DNA of 64,000 nt from Amaranthus tricolor (Eukaryota > Streptophyta > Magnoliopsida > Caryophyllales > Amaranthaceae): NCBI RefSeq assembly GCF_026212465.1, contig NC_080047.1, positions 34,161,007 to 34,225,006 on the forward strand. The letters are read 5' to 3'. Below, one piece after another: positions 37,894 to 49,540 of the stretch. The notes under the pieces were generated by a model, which was given only the letters and a program-made list of their open reading frames with translations, searched no databases and was not told the origin of the DNA. Position 1 is the first letter of the stretch. The number at the start of each line of letters is the position of its first letter. The position numbers and the translations under genes are program-made.

Positions 37894-38458
37894 ATGTAGG
37901 TAACCTTACTCTTGTTAGTGATACTAAGAATAATAAAAAGGTTTTTGATTGACACTTGGTAAAAAACGTGCAACTTCACGTAAAATGTAGATGTGATTGT
38001 ATTAGCAAATATACACGGTGAAACCTTAGTTTTCCATCGCAGATCTGATTTGTATGGCATTATCTGAAGACTAAGACATCCTTTCTATTATGCATTATAT
38101 TCTCACCTTATTATGTGTTTAATTAAAATTAGTGAAAACCATGCTTGTAATTAAAAAATGAATTACTCCACCGATCCAATACTTGTCAATAATAACTCTG
38201 TCACTCATAACCATTCATCAAAAAGCAAGAATTTATTTGTGCATTTGGGATTATTATTATTATTATTATGTTGACATTTCACAAATTTAAGAAGTTACAT
38301 GAACGTGCAAGGGTATAAATACAAGCTTATTAGCTTTGTATATTAATAGAGTATGTATATCAACATAATGTGCACATAGAGAAATGATAAGAGTTGTTTG
38401 TTATTACATGTAATGATTGTTCTCCACTAATCAACGAGAATTAAAATACATACTAATT
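37894..38458. other. AT-rich spacer
   Basis: No gene seen. It contains a (TTA)6 run at 38251-38269. Confidence 0.6.
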
Positions 38459-39110
38459 TTTTATTGAGGTCATTTTATTATGAGACGATTTTAATTGAGT
38501 CAGTCCAAAATATATGAAAAAAATTGCTTCTTATAAAAGTGTGAATTTAGATTTTTTTTAAAATTTTTTTTCGTCTTTTTCTAATGGGCTACTTGTATGG
38601 TCCCATCTCACGGTGAGACATTCTCATACGAGACTTGCTATATATGAGATCGTCTCACCGTGAGAGAGTCCCATACAAGCAGTCATTGGTAAACAAAACA
38701 TAAAAAAAGAAAAAATTGATATTAATAATTCAACATTTCACCCATTCGTTGTGAATAATCCCACCTTTGGTTATTTTTTAATAATCTAACATTTTCTCTT
38801 AGTTTGCTATCAGCATAACATTTTATTTTATAATATTTCAACCTTTTCCCGTAGTTTGCTATCAGCATATCTCATTAGTATACTGACAGCAAACTAAGGG
38901 CAAATGTTGGTTTATTAAAAAATAATCTAAAGTTGAAATTATTCCTAACGGATGATTAAAAGATTGGATTATTAATAACAATTTTTGCAAACCAAAAAAC
39001 AAAAAAAATCTGAATTCACACTTATACAAAAAGCAATTTTTTTTTAATTATTTGACCGAATGACTCAAATTAAAGCATCTCATGATGAGACCAATAAATA
39101 ACTATCAATT
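38459..39110. mobile_element. Long-TIR non-autonomous DNA element
   Basis: About 110 bp at the left (TGAGACGATTTTAATTGAGTC..GTGTGAATTTAGATTTTTT) mirrors about 110 bp at the right. Just inside are further mirrored blocks (CTCACGGTGAGAC at 38610 and GTCTCACCGTGAGAG at 38655, TTAGTTTGCTATCAGCATA, GACAGCAAACTAAG). The whole could fold into a hairpin. Exact ends and target duplication are not clear. Confidence 0.6.
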
Positions 39111-39217
39111 AAAAAGACCTTATAAAGAATTAGCGGTTAAAAAGAGCTTACAAAAAACTAAAAAAAAAAAGTCAAATACTTTTTCTTATCATACACATTA
39201 CATAGACATGCATTTCC

Positions 39218-39225
39218 TATAAATA
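39218..39225 (+). promoter_or_regulatory. TATA box of the Kunitz gene
   Basis: TATAAATA, 83 bp before the ATG at 39308. Spacing fits a short plant 5' leader. Confidence 0.6.
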
Positions 39226-39307
39226 GGGCATTTCCTTTGTCACTTCCACAAACACAACTAATCAAATAACGACATACCTACATTCATCACGATTTAACAA
39301 GAAAAAA

Positions 39308-39646
39308 ATGGCTACTCACCACCTTATACTAGCCACCAGTCTCCTCCTTTGTCTCTCTTCTTTCACTGCTGCAGCTCAAGTAGTGAAAGACACATTTGAT
39401 ATGACCGGTAAACCCGTAGAAGTCGGTACGGTGTACCCTATTACATCCTGCCGGTGATCCAACGCCGAGGTGGTGGCATTACAACTGCACCTAAAAATGT
39501 CAATCAACAATGCCCACTCTATGTAGCCCAAGACACAAACACGCATCTCTTGGGCTTCCTGTAAAGTTCTACCCACCTAGATGGCCCGTTTACAGCTCCC
39601 GCCCGACCCAAAATGTAACTTATTCTACTGATATGAACTTAATATT
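39308..39646 (+). pseudogene. Kunitz-type protease inhibitor gene, 5' part, split by a retrotransposon
   Basis: ATG at 39308 after a TATA box. A signal peptide (MATHHLILATSLLLCLSSF.., about 23 residues) leads to the Kunitz N-terminal motif VVKDTFDMTGKPVEVGT. A frameshift near 39434-39443 then moves the frame. After it, ILPVIQRRGGGITTAPKN, CPLYVAQDTNTHLLGLPVKF and TYSTDMNLIF follow, in normal order for the soybean trypsin inhibitor (STI) family. These secreted beta-trefoil proteins block digestive proteases of insects and pathogens. At 39646 the gene is cut by a Ty3/gypsy LTR; it resumes at 46709. Both the frameshift and the insertion are disabling. Confidence 0.85.
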
Positions 39647-40637
39647 TGAGCCAAACCAGCTAGGCTCAGAGGAAGGCAGCAACAATGACTCAAGGACACC
39701 AACGAACAGCAACAACAAAGAGAACAACATCAACAAGAACAATAGAAACCACATTGATGTTTCTGAAGTTCTTAGTGATGATTCTGAATTTACGCATACC
39801 AGACCATTATCTATGAACAATGATGAGTTCAACGCAAGCAAAAATAATCAAGAAAAAGGGAAACTAACTATGAAGAAATAGATACAAGAGCTTGAGACAT
39901 CAAAAGCACAAGGAAGGCCAACAGAAACAGCAAGATCAGATATACAGAAGGTTCTGACCAATATCGATGACCAGGCCACCTTGACGGAGCAGTTTAGAAG
40001 TGACCGGAGGTCAGGGGAGGACATGGAGGGTAGAATTAGAATCTCTCCACATGGGCCTTGCTGTCATGGCCCAAGAACCCTCCTTACAGTCACCGGAAGT
40101 GCACGGAAAATTGAGGCGAAGGTCGTGCAGTCAGCAGGAGAACACTGACAGAAGGGCCTTTGTATTCTGTTTTCTGTTTTGATTTTTAATATGCACGTGT
40201 AAACCACGAGGCAATATGACCGTTATGTTAGTTGCCTAAACGTATGATTCTTCCTTGTTTTGATCATGTAAATTAGTCCTATATATAGGAGACTCATTCA
40301 TTGTAAGAGAAAAAAGTTGATTTTAATAAAAATTTCAGAAATTCACTAAGTGTTTTTCCTTTGCAATTGCCTAGCAATTGGGTTACCTTGGGTCAGTTTG
40401 CCCATCTTTGGTGTACGTGTTCATGAGTGTTCTTCAAGAACCTACATCACCCCATCCATAGAAACTGATAATCCCTTTGGAGTGCAAAGGGAGAAGCGTA
40501 GAATTAAGTGAATAGGAAGCCTGGTAGTCCAGTTCTCAACATTCAATCCTAAGTGCCAGTTCTTGGAATATCCCTTGTTTTGTGTATTAAATCCAATTCA
40601 TGCGTAATTGCTTCAATCAACATACGTATTTGGATTA
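39647..40637 (+). repeat. Gypsy 5' LTR
   Basis: 991 bp, TGAGCC..GGATTA (the terminal CA is mutated to TA). It pairs with 45715-46703. A TATATATAGG sequence near 40280 is a plausible promoter, followed by a transcribed leader. Confidence 0.9.
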
Positions 40638-40638
40638 A

Positions 40639-40651
40639 TTGGTATCAGAGC
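40639..40651 (+). other. Primer-binding site (tRNA-Met)
   Basis: TTGGTATCAGAGC follows the 5' LTR after one base. The TGGTATCAGAGC core is complementary to the 3' end of plant initiator tRNA-Met, the usual gypsy/copia primer. Confidence 0.85.
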
Positions 40652-41593
40652 AAGAACGTGTAGGGCCTGAATATCATCCTCATTCATCTGTGAAGTCGAA
40701 TTCTCAATATCATGCCTGAATGATCAGAGAAATCAAGATTTCAGAGAACTAGGGCGATTTTCTGTTCGTAATCGATTTCAGTGACAAATCTCTACAAATT
40801 TTGGTTGTTTTTCTTCCTTTTGTTTAATTTCTTTGTGAATTAATGTTCCTGAATATAATTCGATGCATTTCAATTGAATTTGATTGATAATTTGTGCGTA
40901 CATTGTCTGATACTCACGAAGAGTATTCTGAAACCCTCAAGAACTCAGTTCTTGACGGAGTTTCTGCACTTTGCGATTTCGTTTTTCGTGTTTGTATAAA
41001 TTTCATTTGATTAAAATTCATTTTGATTTGATAAAAAGAGCTTTGCAATTAATTTTCATTTTATTTCACGTGTAACGTGATTTGTATTGAGATTGCACAT
41101 TGCATTTCAGTCACAGAAATCAGGTTTGAGAAACTGCTTTGTGATCAAGTTGCCTTACTGATTCATAGTTGTTATTTTCTTTCTTTGCTGCATTTGCTAT
41201 CTTCATTAGTCAGATAAAATAGGGATTCACATTAGCATTTCATTTTATTCTCAGTGCAAAGTTAAATTCTGCTGTTGCGTGCACAGAAGACAGATTCTTA
41301 AAGAATCTGATTTTTCTGATCTGCTGTTCATTGATTAGCCTTTGTATTGATCTGCTGTTCATTGATTTTGCAATATTATTGTTGTTTTCTTCTCTTTATG
41401 GCATGTTCTGTCTTTAATAATTAGGGCTTTACATTAGCATTGCATTTAATTCTAAGTACGAATTGATTTTTGCTGTTTGGTGCACAGAATACAGATTATT
41501 CAGATTTTGATTGTTGTTGTGATCAGATAAGTTTTGCTACATTGATTTCTTCCTTTGTATATCTGTGTGTGTTTGCATTCATATAGATCATTA

Positions 41594-42818
41594 TGAATAA
41601 CGATGACAAATTTGATGCACTAGTTAACACTGTCAATCAATTAAGTTTGGCTGTCACAGAACTACAAAATGCGGTACCACAACAACCACAAAACCCATAA
41701 AAAATCCAAATGCTGAGAACATGAGGGAGGATAAAACCATGAGGGTCGATTTGCATGAATTTGATGGCACATCTCATGATCCAGAGGTATACATTGAATG
41801 GGAGAAAGGGGTAGAACGCTATTTTGAATTCAAAGAAACCCACCCAAACCAACAATATAAGATTGCCAAGGTAAAGTTAACCAAATTGGCTGCAATCTGG
41901 CTGGAAGGCGTGCAAAGGCAGAAAACTCGTGAGGATAGACCTAAGATCAATACATGGGAGAAACTTAGGAAGCATCTTAGGAGGAAATACGTCCCAACCA
42001 ATTACAAACAGAAGCTATACACAAACTGGAGAAACCTTAGACAAGGAAACAAATCAGTATCAGAATATATTCAAGAGAGAGAGAGGTTGACTGTCTTATG
42101 TGAGGTAGACGAGCTAGAAGAAATGAAAATTGGAAGGTTCCTATGTGGATTGAGGGAAGATCTGAGGGAGAAAATTAAGGTGATGCAGAACCTGACTTAT
42201 GAGGGAGTGTGTAACAGTGCGTTGATACTTGAGAAGTCAGCAAGAAGAAGAGTTGCACAACCCGCACACACATTCAGCAAGGGCAAGGAAATCAGTAGCT
42301 ATAGGCAAGCTACAAAGCAGCTTTCTGAAAATCGGGGAATACAGCAATATAGACCCTCTGCTAGCCATAGTACACAACAACATAATAGACATACTGCACC
42401 TACTGTCATGCACACAGAGAGGCAGCTTACTGCCAAGGAGAGGGAAGTAAACCCTAAGAATGTTATGTGTTTTAAGTGTCACGGGCATGGCCATTACAAA
42501 AGAAATTGCCCCAATGCACGAGCCTTCACACAAAAAGAATGGGCTGAGATTCATAATAGAAAGGGAACACGAGCTGTGTTAGTGCACATAGGAGGGAGAG
42601 AGGAGGTCAAGTATCCACCCACACCTGAGGATGAATATGAGGGATCCTTTAAGGTAAATAGCTATGGTTACATGGAAAGGTTGGAGGGAAGCACTACTGA
42701 GGAAAGTGAGGAGGAAGGAGACATAGAGCATGTTTACCCCGAGGAGGAGCTTTACAATCTGTTGATCAGGAGAAACCTTCACACAGTCCCACAGGTCAAG
42801 AATTCAAACCAAAGATAA
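41594..42818 (+). pseudogene. Gypsy gag with CCHC zinc knuckle
   Basis: It starts at ATG 41594 (MNNDDKFDALVNTVNQ) and meets a stop at about 41697. It continues after a frameshift as a long open frame (41721-42818) with the retrotransposon gag domain (DLHEFDGTSHDPEVYIEWEK, AIWLEGVQRQ, NWRNLRQGNKSVSEY) and a zinc knuckle CFKCHGHGHYKRNC (about 42469-42510). The acidic tail follows. It forms the capsid and binds element RNA. One frameshift separates the start from the body. Confidence 0.85.
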
Positions 42819-43241
42819 AACATTTTTCAAACAAAATGTAAGATCGGGAACAAGCTGTGTGATTTGAGCATTGATGGAGGTAGTGAATCCAATTGTGTAA
42901 GCAAAGAACTAGTCAAAACCTTGGGATTAACCACTAGACCTCACCCTCGCCCTTACAAGCTAAGGTGGTTAGATGATAGTACGGGGAATGCGGTTAGTAA
43001 ACAATGTCTGGTGAGTTTTAGCATAGGCACATACCACGACCAAGTGCTTTGCGATGTTTTAGCCATGGATGCTTGTCATGTATTTCTCGGGAGACCATGG
43101 CAACATGATAGGAAAACCATACACAATGGCTTCACCAATGTGTATTCCCTAAGACACGAGGGTAAGACTAAGGAGTTGATGCCACTACCCCTCACAAAGC
43201 CATACCCCCTACTAAGACCAAGCCATCACCTACACACTTAA
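42819..43241 (+). pseudogene. Gypsy aspartic protease
   Basis: The frame reads IFQTKCKIGNKLCDLSIDGG then SESNCVSKELVKTLGL; the active-site motif is DGGS where DSGA or DGGA is common. It is followed by CDVLAMDACHVFLGRPWQHD, the conserved flap-to-C-terminal region. The protease would release gag and pol products. A stop and frame change near 42818 separate it from gag, and another at 43241 from RT. Confidence 0.8.
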
Positions 43242-44545
43242 TAGGAAGGAAAGAGTGTGACAGAGAGCTAAGACAAGTAGAAGAGTTGTTAGCCAGGGGA
43301 TATGTAAGAGAGAGTCTGAGTCCATGTGCCGTACCTACACTCTTAGTTCCTAAAAAAGATGGATTATGGCGAATGTGCGTAGACAGTAGAAGTGTGAATA
43401 ACATTACTGTTAAATATAGGTTCCCTATGCCTAGACTAGATGACATGCTAAATGAGTTAGCAGGGGCATGCTGGTTTAGCAAGATCGATCTTAGGAGTGG
43501 CTATCACCAGATAAGGATGAGAGAAGGTGATGAGTGGAAAACGACATTCAAAACCAAATATGGACTATATGAGTGGTTGGTGATGCCCTTTGGATTGATT
43601 GGGGCTCCAAGCACATTTATGAGACTAATGAACGAGGTGTTGAGACCCTTTCTTGGGAAATTTGTGGTAGTATACTTAGATGACATCATGATCTATAGCG
43701 TAACTGTAAGTGAACACCATGAGCACCTTAGGAGATTGTTTGAAGTTTTGAGGAAACAACAACTTTATGGAAAACTAGAAAAATGTGCTTTTATGATTGC
43801 TGAGGTAAATTTTCTAGGATTTATAATTGGAAAGGAAGGAGTTAAGGTAGATCCTCTGAAGATAGAGGTAATTAGCACCTGGCCCACGCCTACATCCATT
43901 ACACAAGTGAGATCTTTTCACGGGTTAGCTTCATTCTATAGAAGATTTATTAAGAATTTTAGCCCATGATGTCACCCTTAATAGAATGCACAAAGAAGGG
44001 CACTTTTGAGTGGCCTACTGAGGCACAAGTAGCCTTTGAGCAAATTAAGGAGTTGATGTGTAAGGCACCTGTTTTGAGACTACCTGACTTCACCAAACCT
44101 TTCGAGGTTGAGTGTGATGCTAGTGGAAAAGAGATCGGGGCTGTATTAATCCAAGAAGGGAGAACCGTTGCCTACTTTAGTGAAAAACTAAATGGGAGTA
44201 GACTTAACTTTCTACCTATGATAGAGAATTTTATACTATAGTAAGGGCATTAGAAACATGGTCACACTACCTGAAAGTTTAACCCTTCATTTTACACTCA
44301 GACCATGAATCACTTAAGCACATCAATAGACAATGTAAGTTGAATTCTAGACATGGCAAGTGGGTAGAGTTCCTTCAATCCTTCAATTTTCAGCTAAGTA
44401 TAAGGCGGGAAAGGCTAATATTGTAGCTGATGCTCTAAGTAGAAGATATCATTTGTTAGCTATATTAGAAGCCAAAATCCTAGGTTTGGAGATGATTAAG
44501 CCTTTGTACCTTAAGGATCTTGATTTGAAGGAATTATGTTGAGTG
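43242..44545 (+). pseudogene. Gypsy reverse transcriptase and RNase H
   Basis: The RT frame 43286-43969 has [50 protein letters not shown], catalytic YLDDIMIYS (43673) and LEKCAF, all in order. A frame change at about 43966 leads to the RNase H part: [20 protein letters not shown] and [10 protein letters not shown], then a stop at 44239. After decayed sequence, IVADALSRR follows at 44420. This would copy element RNA to DNA and remove the RNA strand. The catalytic Asp residues of RT are intact; three frame breaks are not. Confidence 0.9.
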
Positions 44546-44639
44546 CACAAAAGGGCCACAAGGACCTTTCTACATGCAAGATGGATTTCTTTAAGAACAA
44601 TAGGTTATACATACCTAGGTCACCATTACGGAACATCTT

Positions 44640-45714
44640 AGTCAAAGAAGTACATGAGGGCACACAGGGCATTTTGGCATTCAGAAAATATTAGACATGC
44701 TAGCACAACACTTTTTTTGGCCTAAGATGCTAGGCACTGTGGGTAAGCACATTTTGAAATGTAAAGTCTGCATGAGGGCTAAGCTAACCTTTCACAAAGG
44801 TGAATATAGACCCCTACCTGTTGCTAGTCACCCATGGGAGCATGTAAGTATGGATTTCATCGTAGCCCTACCTAGAACGACAAGAGGAAAGGATGCCATA
44901 ATGGTTGTAGTTGACAGATTCTCAAAAATGGCCCATTTTATACCTTGCAATAAGACTAGTGATGCTAAGCACATTTCCAATCTGTACTTTGAAGAGATCA
45001 TTAGATTACATGGGATACCTCAAAGCATTGTTAGTGATAGGGACTCTAAGTTCTTAAGCACCTTTTGGACTAGTTTATGGACTATGATGGGTACTAAGTT
45101 GTTGTTCAGTACGGCATACCATCCTCAAATGGATGGTCAAATAGAAGTAACAAATAGGACATTGGGAAATTTTTTAAGGACATTAATTAAGAAAAACACC
45201 AAGGATTGGGATGAAAAATTAGCCCATGCTGAATTTGCATATAATAGATGTCCTAGTCTAACTACTAAGTATTCTCCATTTGAATGTGTGTATGGTTTTA
45301 ATCTTATGACTCCTACTACTTTAGTTTGCTTACCATTGCAAGAACGAGGAGCATGGAGTGCGAAAAAACAAATTGTTGAAGCACAAAAAATTCATGTCCA
45401 ACTGCAAAACAATATAGTGCAAGCAAATACAAAGTACAAGCACAAAGCAGACAGAGGATTCAAGGAGGCAAGAAGCTTCAAAGTAGGAGATTATGTGTGG
45501 GTACATCTAAGGAAGGATAGATTTCCTAAGCATAGGAGCAACAAACTCAAGCCATGAGCAGATGGTCCTTTCAAAATCATTGCCCAGACAGGAATGCATA
45601 TACTGTCGATTTGCCCAGCAGCTATGGTGTCTCACCCACATTCAACATTGGGGACTTGGCACCTTACTACACGGACTTGGAATTGAGGGCAATTCCTTTT
45701 CAAGAAGGGGGGAT
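44640..45714 (+). pseudogene. Gypsy integrase
   Basis: The zinc-binding part starts in a broken frame (44641-44696, VHEGTQG..). From 44697 a 286-codon frame gives the CKVC half of the HHCC motif and the catalytic core: Asp in HVSMDFIVALP (residue 53), Asp in SDRDSKF (114), and Glu in GQIEVTNRT (150), a DD35E spacing. A stop precedes the last block, and PFKIIAQT.., SYGVSPTFNIGDLAPYYTDL continue to the polypurine tract. It would insert element DNA, but zinc domain and tail are out of frame. Confidence 0.9.
45701..45714 (+). other. Polypurine tract
   Basis: AAGAAGGGGGGAT directly before the 3' LTR, the plus-strand primer of LTR elements. Confidence 0.8.
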
Positions 45715-46703
45715 TGAGCCAAACCATCTAGGCTTAGAGGAAGGCAGCAACAATGACTCAAGGACACCAAGGAACAACAACAACAAAGGGAACAACATAA
45801 CCAAGAACAACAGAAACCACATTGATGTTTCTGAAGTTCTTAGTGATGATTCTGAATTTACGCATACCAGACCATCATCTATGAACAATGATGAGTTCAA
45901 CGCAAGCCAAAATAATCAAGAAAAAGGGAAACTAACTATGAAGAAACAGATACAAGAGCTTGAGACATCAAAGCACAAGGAAGGCCAACAGAAACAGCAA
46001 GATCAGATATACAGAAGGTTCTGACCAATATCGATGACCAGGCCACCTTGACGGAGCAGTACAGAAGTGACCGGAGGTCAGGGGAGGACATGGAGGGTAA
46101 AATTGGAATCTCTCCACATGGGCCTTGCTGTCATGGCCCAAGAACCCTCCTTATAGTCACTGGAAGTGCATGAAAAATCGAGGCGAAGGTCGTGCAGTCA
46201 GCAGGAGAACACTGACAGAAGGGCCTTTGTATTCTGTTTTCTGTTTTGATTTTTAATATGCACGTGTAAACCACGAGGCAATATGACCATTATGTTAGTT
46301 GCCTAAACGTATGATTCTTCCATGCTTTGATCATGTAAATTAGTCCTATATATAGGGGACTCATTCATTGTAAGAGAAAAAGTTGATTTTAATAAAAATT
46401 TCAGAAATTCACTAAGTGTTTTTCCTTTGCAATTGCCTAGCAATTGGGTTACCTTGGGCCAGTTTTTCCATCTTTGGTGTACGTGTTCTTGAGTGTTCTT
46501 CAAGAACCTACATCACCCTATCCATAGAAACTGATAATCCCTTTGGAGTGCAAAGGGAGAAGCGTAGAATTGAGTGAATAGGAAGCCTGGTAGTCCAGTT
46601 CTTAACATTTAATCCTAAGTGCCAGTTCTTGGAATATTCCTTATTTTGTGTATCAAATCCAATTCGTGCGTAATTGCTTTAATCAACATACGTATTTGGA
46701 TCA
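45715..46703 (+). repeat. Gypsy 3' LTR
   Basis: 989 bp, TGAGCC..GGATCA, followed by the ATATT target duplication. Confidence 0.9.
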
Positions 46704-46886
46704 ATATTTGGGTTGGGTAACAACTGTGGTCAATCTCCAGTATGGACCTTAAAACGTGATGAGGGTACCCAAAGGCAATACGTAACTCTCGGAGGTGTAA
46801 CTGGATACCGATCAATAACCTGCAATTTCCTTCTTGCACCAAACGAAACTATAAAACCTTTAGCCATTAATAATTTAAATCTTTGA
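46704..46886 (+). pseudogene. Kunitz-type inhibitor gene, 3' part
   Basis: After the duplicated ATATT the Kunitz frame continues without loss: GNNCGQSPVWTLKRD, GTQRQYVTLGGVTGY, then a stop at 46884. The Cys and the xVWxL..QxxVTxGGVxG pattern are typical for the middle of the family. The C-terminal third (second disulfide loop, FxVxFKKA-type end) is missing or decayed, so the protein would be short even without the retrotransposon. Confidence 0.85.
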
Positions 46887-48184
46887 GAACTACATGGGTG
46901 ATTAGTAATCCTGGGTTATCATTTGAAGAGACTAGAGAGAGAATAAAGGGGATTTGGGTGTGGTGGATTTGGGTTGGATGATTTATATGATATTGTAGTT
47001 AAGAAACTGATTAGAAACAATGTTTATATTGGTATTTTTTTGGTGAACAGTGTTTAGTGTCAAGTTGTTTTTGAACAAAATGTTAACTACTTGGTTTGTA
47101 TGACACTTTTTTTGCTTATCACAATTCCAACGGCTATATTTAAAAAAATGGTATTTGACGCAAAAAAAAAATAATGGTATATGGTGAATTAATAATTTAC
47201 CATAAACGGCACACTAACGACAGTTGTCAATAATGGTATTCTGTGTTAACAGACGAAAATTCAATGGTATATGGTGAATTAAAACATATTATGTGGTATA
47301 TGGTGAATTTCGAAGAAACTTAGTGGTATATCATGAAATACTTATGGGTATATTGTAAACTATATATAGTTATAACTCCTAAAGTTATTTTTAATAAAGA
47401 AGGTTTGTTTATTTAACTAAACGTTTAAATTGATAATCTCAATTAGTTATGGACATATACACAAATATATTCATTGATAACTACAATTTTATATTTTTAA
47501 AAATTATTAAATAAAAAATATTGTCATACCTTCATGCAAGTAGGTGGCATTGCTATCTTGTTTAACGTCCTTATTTATAAACCCAACCGATTTCCACATA
47601 TGTTAAAACGTTCATAGTTATAATCCCAATCGAAGATATTCATAAACCCAAATGTATTCATTGATAACCACAATTGTAATATAATATAATACCAACTGTA
47701 ATATATTATAATACAAAATACTTGCGGGTATATCTCTCTCGATTTTCTTTTTAAGTTCCAATTGACTAGTAAGAGGTATCTTTTGACTTTTTTGAATTAA
47801 TTTACCAAGTGAAATGAAAAAAGAAAAAGATAAAGAATAGCACCCCTCTCGGCACCAGCTACCCTCTTGGCCGCCTGCTCCCTTTCTCCCACCCTAGCCA
47901 CTCCCCCACCACTGATCCTCCTTCCTTGCCAACACCATTGCTCACTACCATTTGAGTTAACACCTAATATACCAATTTAATTGTCAGCCACCAAAATTAA
48001 GACTAGGAAAAGTAAGAATCAAACACTAAATTATTTCACTTTCATTACTATGGAAACTTCTGTTGGCCGGAGGAAGGACTCCGCAACACTAATGAAAGTG
48101 AAAGAATTTATGATAACAATCAAAAGTAAGAATTCAAACAATAAAACTAGTGAAAGTGAAAGAATTTGAGCAATAACACTACAA
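46887..48184. other. Spacer with short repeats
   Basis: No gene. ATGGTATATGGTGAATT recurs at about 47170, 47265 and 47295. At 47990-48200, AGTAAGAATC/AAGTGAAAGAATTT motifs repeat. The stretch may derive from DNA transposon ends. Confidence 0.45.
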
Positions 48185-48460
48185 TCAAATCAAATGTAAG
48201 AATTCAATCTGGCTAATTTCCTCCACAACTCCACTCAAAAATCCCTCGAATCTCTCTGCAACTCCATTCAATCTCTTCTCCCAATTTGCTGTTTCATTGT
48301 TGATTCTAGTGGCTTTTAAAGAAATGTGGTTTGTTTTTTTTAGAGTTTTAAGGAAAAGGGTTTTGCCGTTTGAGGCTGAGATGGTTGGAATGAATTGTTG
48401 TTTGACGGTGAAGTGGGATTTGGAGTGGTATGAAGATAGACAAATGTGAATGGAAGACAT
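48185..48460 (-). pseudogene. Possible captured first exon with transit-peptide-like start
   Basis: A 91-codon minus-strand frame starting MSSIHICLSSYHSKSHFTVK: Ser/Thr/Lys-rich and acid-poor for about 50 residues, then NWEKRLNGVAERFEGFLSGV with a mixed helical pattern. It is preceded by a CT-rich leader-like stretch. It looks like a plastid presequence plus the start of a mature protein. Surrounding T-rich repeats resemble Mutator-like element ends, so it may be a captured piece. No family is recognised. Confidence 0.3.
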
Positions 48461-48814
48461 TGAAATTGAAGGGAAAATGGAGTGCGGGAGGAAATCAGGT
48501 GCATTTTAAAAACTAAGCAAAAGTTTTGTTTTGTATAAGTAAACCTCCCAAAGGTGAGATTTTAAAAAGTATTTTTTTTCTTGATTTTTTTCCACACAGT
48601 AGCAAAAAAATTTTAGGTTAATGAAAACCGTTGAAAATTCTGTTTAAAAACAACATGATTCGTTAACTTTGAGTTTTTAAAAATAGGTTTTTCTTTTTTT
48701 TATTTTTTTTTATAATTGAATAACTTTTAAAAAATTGAAATAAATTAAATATTTCTCTTCAATGACCTTTACTCAGGCTAATTCTAAACCCAACTACCAT
48801 AACAAAAGCACCAT

Positions 48815-49535
48815 TTGTTCGGTAGCCCCTTGGGCCATTTGCAAGCTCTATATTTATTGGACCATAAGACATCCGACAACAGTATTCGGAGGCGTAACAA
48901 ACGTAATAATGAGTTCGCTAAGAGAGAACCCTTAATTATTTCAAACGATGATTCAAATGACTTTGCCTTAGACTATAAATTCAGTCCTATTCATAGTCTT
49001 CTTCTAGAGCGGTATTCCCCTACCATAGAATCTTTGGTTTGTCCGTCCAAGAGATATTATACCTTCCCCTAGGAACCTGCACTAGCTTTTAGTCTTGGAT
49101 GTGCTTTTCGCTTTGTTTTATGTAGATAAAACCATGACAAACAATATTGGTATCTCCGCTTCTATTTCTAAGCCAAAGAAGAGGGATAAGGTATGCAATA
49201 AGTATTATTGGAGCCCCTATACGAAATCTAAGGGTTCCTTTGTTAAAAAATTATATAATGACTCGTTATTTAGACAAAGAACATGCAAAGTTGAGGACCA
49301 GACCAAATGGGGTCTCGTATATAGGTATGAAGTGATAAAGTTGGGTCCAACTGATACTGTACTGTTTCCTCTGCATGGTTGTATGGCGGTGTATAGTATT
49401 CCTTAGTTTTGGTTTATGTTTCCCCCTCCACCCTTTCGTAGTTGAATTTCAATGTAAAATTCCATGTGGTGACCCTGAGCTTTTGGCTTTTCTACAAATA
49501 TTTTTCAAAATTCGTGTGGGTAAAAATAGCATAAA
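48815..49535 (+). pseudogene. Degraded copy of the Tat antisense-ORF family
   Basis: In shifting frames the plus strand reads KWGLVYRYEV, DTVLFPLHGCMAVYS and then SFGLCFPLHPF. This matches, in order, KWGLKDN.., DTVRFPPPHCIAVY and ELGLRFPLHPF of the ORF at 57561. Upstream frames (48880-49070) are weaker. The family corresponds to the plant domain called 'putative gypsy type transposon'. Frameshifts and a following copia insertion (49541) break it. No gag-pol sequence of that element lies beside it. Confidence 0.6.
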
Positions 49536-49540
49536 GTTAC

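Larger units (their letters stand above)
39647..46703 (+). mobile_element. Full-length Ty3/gypsy retrotransposon inside the Kunitz gene
   Basis: LTRs at 39647-40637 and 45715-46703, a primer site (40639), gag, protease, RT, RNase H, integrase and a polypurine tract, in plus orientation. The 5-bp target duplication ATATT (39642-39646 and 46704-46708) is perfect. The order protease-RT-RNase H-integrase is that of Ty3/gypsy. No chromodomain is seen after integrase. LTRs differ at about 40 positions by eye (roughly 4%), so the insertion is fairly recent, but frameshifts and stops in gag and pol make it non-autonomous. Confidence 0.95.

Noticed and set aside
39510..39881. A frame running from the Kunitz fragment into the LTR
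   Set aside because: A chance fusion across the insertion point; the LTR part is non-coding.
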